Of a DNA stretch of 64,000 nucleotides, positions 62,372 through 64,000 are shown piece by piece. The notes under the pieces were generated by a model, which worked only from the letters and a program-made list of their open reading frames with translations, was not told the origin of the DNA and made no database searches. Made by a program: the position numbers and the translations under genes. Numbering within the stretch: position 1 is the first letter of the stretch; every line of letters begins with the position of its first letter. This DNA comes from Ilex aquifolium (taxonomy: Eukaryota; Streptophyta; Magnoliopsida; Aquifoliales; Aquifoliaceae): the NCBI GenBank assembly GCA_951799425.1, contig OX637404.1, positions 23,742,045 through 23,806,044 of the forward strand, in the 5' to 3' direction.

Positions 62372-63421
62372 GATATAAATTTTAATCAACTTAAATCAAA
62401 TTTTAATTAATACAAATTTTAATAAGTAAAAAATAAATTTTAATCAATTCGAAGCGAATTTTAATCGATGCTAACAGCTCAGGGAGCGCTCAAATCGGCT
62501 CAAATTTTAATATGTTAAAAAGAATTTTAATAGACTCGAACGTTAATATGTAAAAATAAATAAAATTAATCAATTCGAATCGAATTTTAATCGATTCAAA
62601 TTATAATATGTAGAAAAATAAATTTTAATCAGCTCAAAAGAATTTTAATCATCTCGAATTTTTATCGAATTTTATATAGAACGATTGTTTGAGGTTTATG
62701 TAGAGATAATTTTGGTATTTTAGATGAATATTTTTTTGTTAGAAAGAGTGGTTTAACAGAAGGGATGTCAGTGATGTTTTGAATAATAGAGGGTAGGCTT
62801 GTCAATTCTAGACACGACTCATGAAACCGATATGAACTCAACACGGATTTAGCGGGTTTGGGTGATTAACGGGTTAACTCGGCAGACTCGTGAAATAAAC
62901 GGATCGATTTCGTGTTTAACTCATAAACTCGTTTCAACCCGTTTAATCCGTTAATTGTGGTACTATAAATTTTTTTAAAAAAGTTAGGTCTCTCGGCCTC
63001 TACTTCATCTCACACCTCCCATCTCTCATACTCATTCAAATTTAGTAGTCATTTAATATTTACTTTTTGTGTTTATTTTTTTGGTCAGCCATGATTTATT
63101 GTTATAGTAAACAAGTCAAACATGTGTAATATGTGGCGAGTTGATGATTTTTCGTGTGAACTCGAAATACTCTAACATATTCTCTTATTTAACGGGTGAC
63201 ACATGAGTTGTATCAGGTAACACATCTAATAACGATTCGTGTATGAGTGTGATAGTTGGATTCATTTATATAAACGAATGAGATATGAATAAAGGGTTTT
63301 TTTGACACAAACTAGTTCCAACCGACATTAAACTGTTCCACTCGACACGATTGTCAGGCCTAGTAGATGAGGTGTTTTTAAAAATATAGTAAACTATAAG
63401 GGGTGTGACTAAAATTTTCTC
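62372..63421 (-). repeat. dispersed repeat, second copy, inverted and interrupted
   Basis: Matches 46606-47045 in reverse. The match is split by the hAT element at 62794-63362 and ends near 'gactaaaattttctc'. It starts exactly where homology to the CBP60 3' flank ends. Confidence 0.5.
62794..63362. mobile_element. hAT-type MITE, about 570 bp
   Basis: The ends TAGGCTTGTCAATT and GATTGTCAGGCCTA are inverted and resemble the hAT element at 21347-22207. The flanks match at 5 of 8 bases. The empty site is seen in the 46606-47045 copy. Confidence 0.65.
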
Positions 63422-63630
63422 ATTTATATATTATTCTAACTTTGATTCAAATTTGTTATACAAAAATAAAATTAAATAATATTCTTATTAGCACCATTTT
63501 ATGTATTAGATAAAAATTAATTATTCAATTCTATTTTTTATTTGTACTGAATCAAACAAGAGAGTTTGTTAATCCTTGGTTTGTGTTGGCCTGTGCAGTT
63601 TTCTTGGCGTGTGGTGTCGTTCGGCTTTGG

Positions 63631-63760
63631 ACGCGTTTGGCAAACGTGTTTTGTGAGGACCCCACTGGCCGCCAAGACCCAAGAGTCAAGAGACGAAGCC
63701 TCTCTTCAATTTCAATTGCGGTTCTTACCGTCAAAAAAGGAGCTTCGTCTAAGTATAAAT
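63631..63760 (+). promoter_or_regulatory. CBP60 copy 4 promoter: CGCG motif and TATA box
   Basis: ACGCGT at 63631-63636 and TATAAAT at 63754-63760, the latter about 110 bases before the ATG. Confidence 0.5.
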
Positions 63761-63867
63761 ATATTATAGGTACTTTTGATACCCCACTTAGACAAACAAA
63801 GCCAGGACCGAGTTCCAACACCAACGGATTAACCAACCGCCACTCCTGAACTCCTCCTGATAGAGGC

Positions 63868-64000
63868 ATGTCACAGAATCTACAATTCGGAGATAGCTAC
63901 GTTGGTTATACTTCTGAACCACCCGAAGCGGAAAAGAATTCAGACGATGAGCAAAGAAAAGTTCCTGCTTTACATAAGTGAGACTACTCTTAGACATTCC
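63868..64000 (+). CDS. CBP60-like protein, copy 4, first exon only (cut by window end)
   Basis: Exon 63868-63977 starts MSQNLQFGDSYVGYTSE and ends ...RKVPALHK at a GTGAGA donor. Exon length (110) and phase equal those of copies 1 and 2. It ends in CATAA where the others have CGAAA or AGAAA. The remainder lies beyond the window. Confidence 0.8.

Overview
This is nuclear DNA from a flowering plant, probably a eudicot. The genes have short exons with GT–AG introns, the intergenic DNA is AT-rich, and plant transposon families (Helitron, hAT, Mutator, Tourist, Ty1/copia, Ty3) are nested at high density. I cannot name the species.

The genic core is a same-strand tandem array of CALMODULIN-BINDING PROTEIN 60 (CBP60)-like genes: copy 1 at 13031-19459, copy 2 at 37494-44085, copy 3 at 56410-61954, and the first exon of copy 4 from 63868 to the window edge. 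Gene models built by hand from splice sites and reading phase give intact proteins for copies 1-3 (460, 643 and 462 aa). All keep the central CBP60 region and a C-terminal basic, Trp-containing helix typical of CBP60a-f calmodulin-binding sites, but I do not see the usual block between these two. CBP60 proteins are plant calmodulin-binding transcription factors, best known from immunity and salicylate control. The only other host gene is a two-exon UGT74-type glucosyltransferase (24165-26768) that lacks its N-terminal ~45 residues and is probably a pseudogene.

Layout. 1-4303: LTR-retrotransposon sequence with a nested solo LTR. 4304-8243: three Helitrons head-to-tail on the minus strand. 8434-20050: duplication unit 1 (Mutator fragment, hAT remnant, non-autonomous Mutator element, CBP60 copy 1). 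20.7-28.2 kb: MITEs, a hAT element carrying a divergent snRNA-type promoter, and the UGT. 28238-44600: duplication unit 2, the same order as unit 1 but swollen by nested hAT, Tourist and Helitron insertions, ending in CBP60 copy 2. 44.6-56.0 kb: repeats, a Ty3 pol relic and MITEs. 56.06-62.37 kb: unit 3 with CBP60 copy 3. 62.4-63.4 kb: repeats, then CBP60 copy 4.

Main points to check: (1) exons of copies 1 and 2 differ much more than their introns, and nearly all exon codon changes are amino-acid-changing; (2) copy 2 has an in-frame chimeric duplicated exon; (3) an 85-bp intron of copies 1 and 3 is a 111-bp in-frame segment in copy 2; (4) CGCG (CAMTA-type) motifs lie upstream of every copy.
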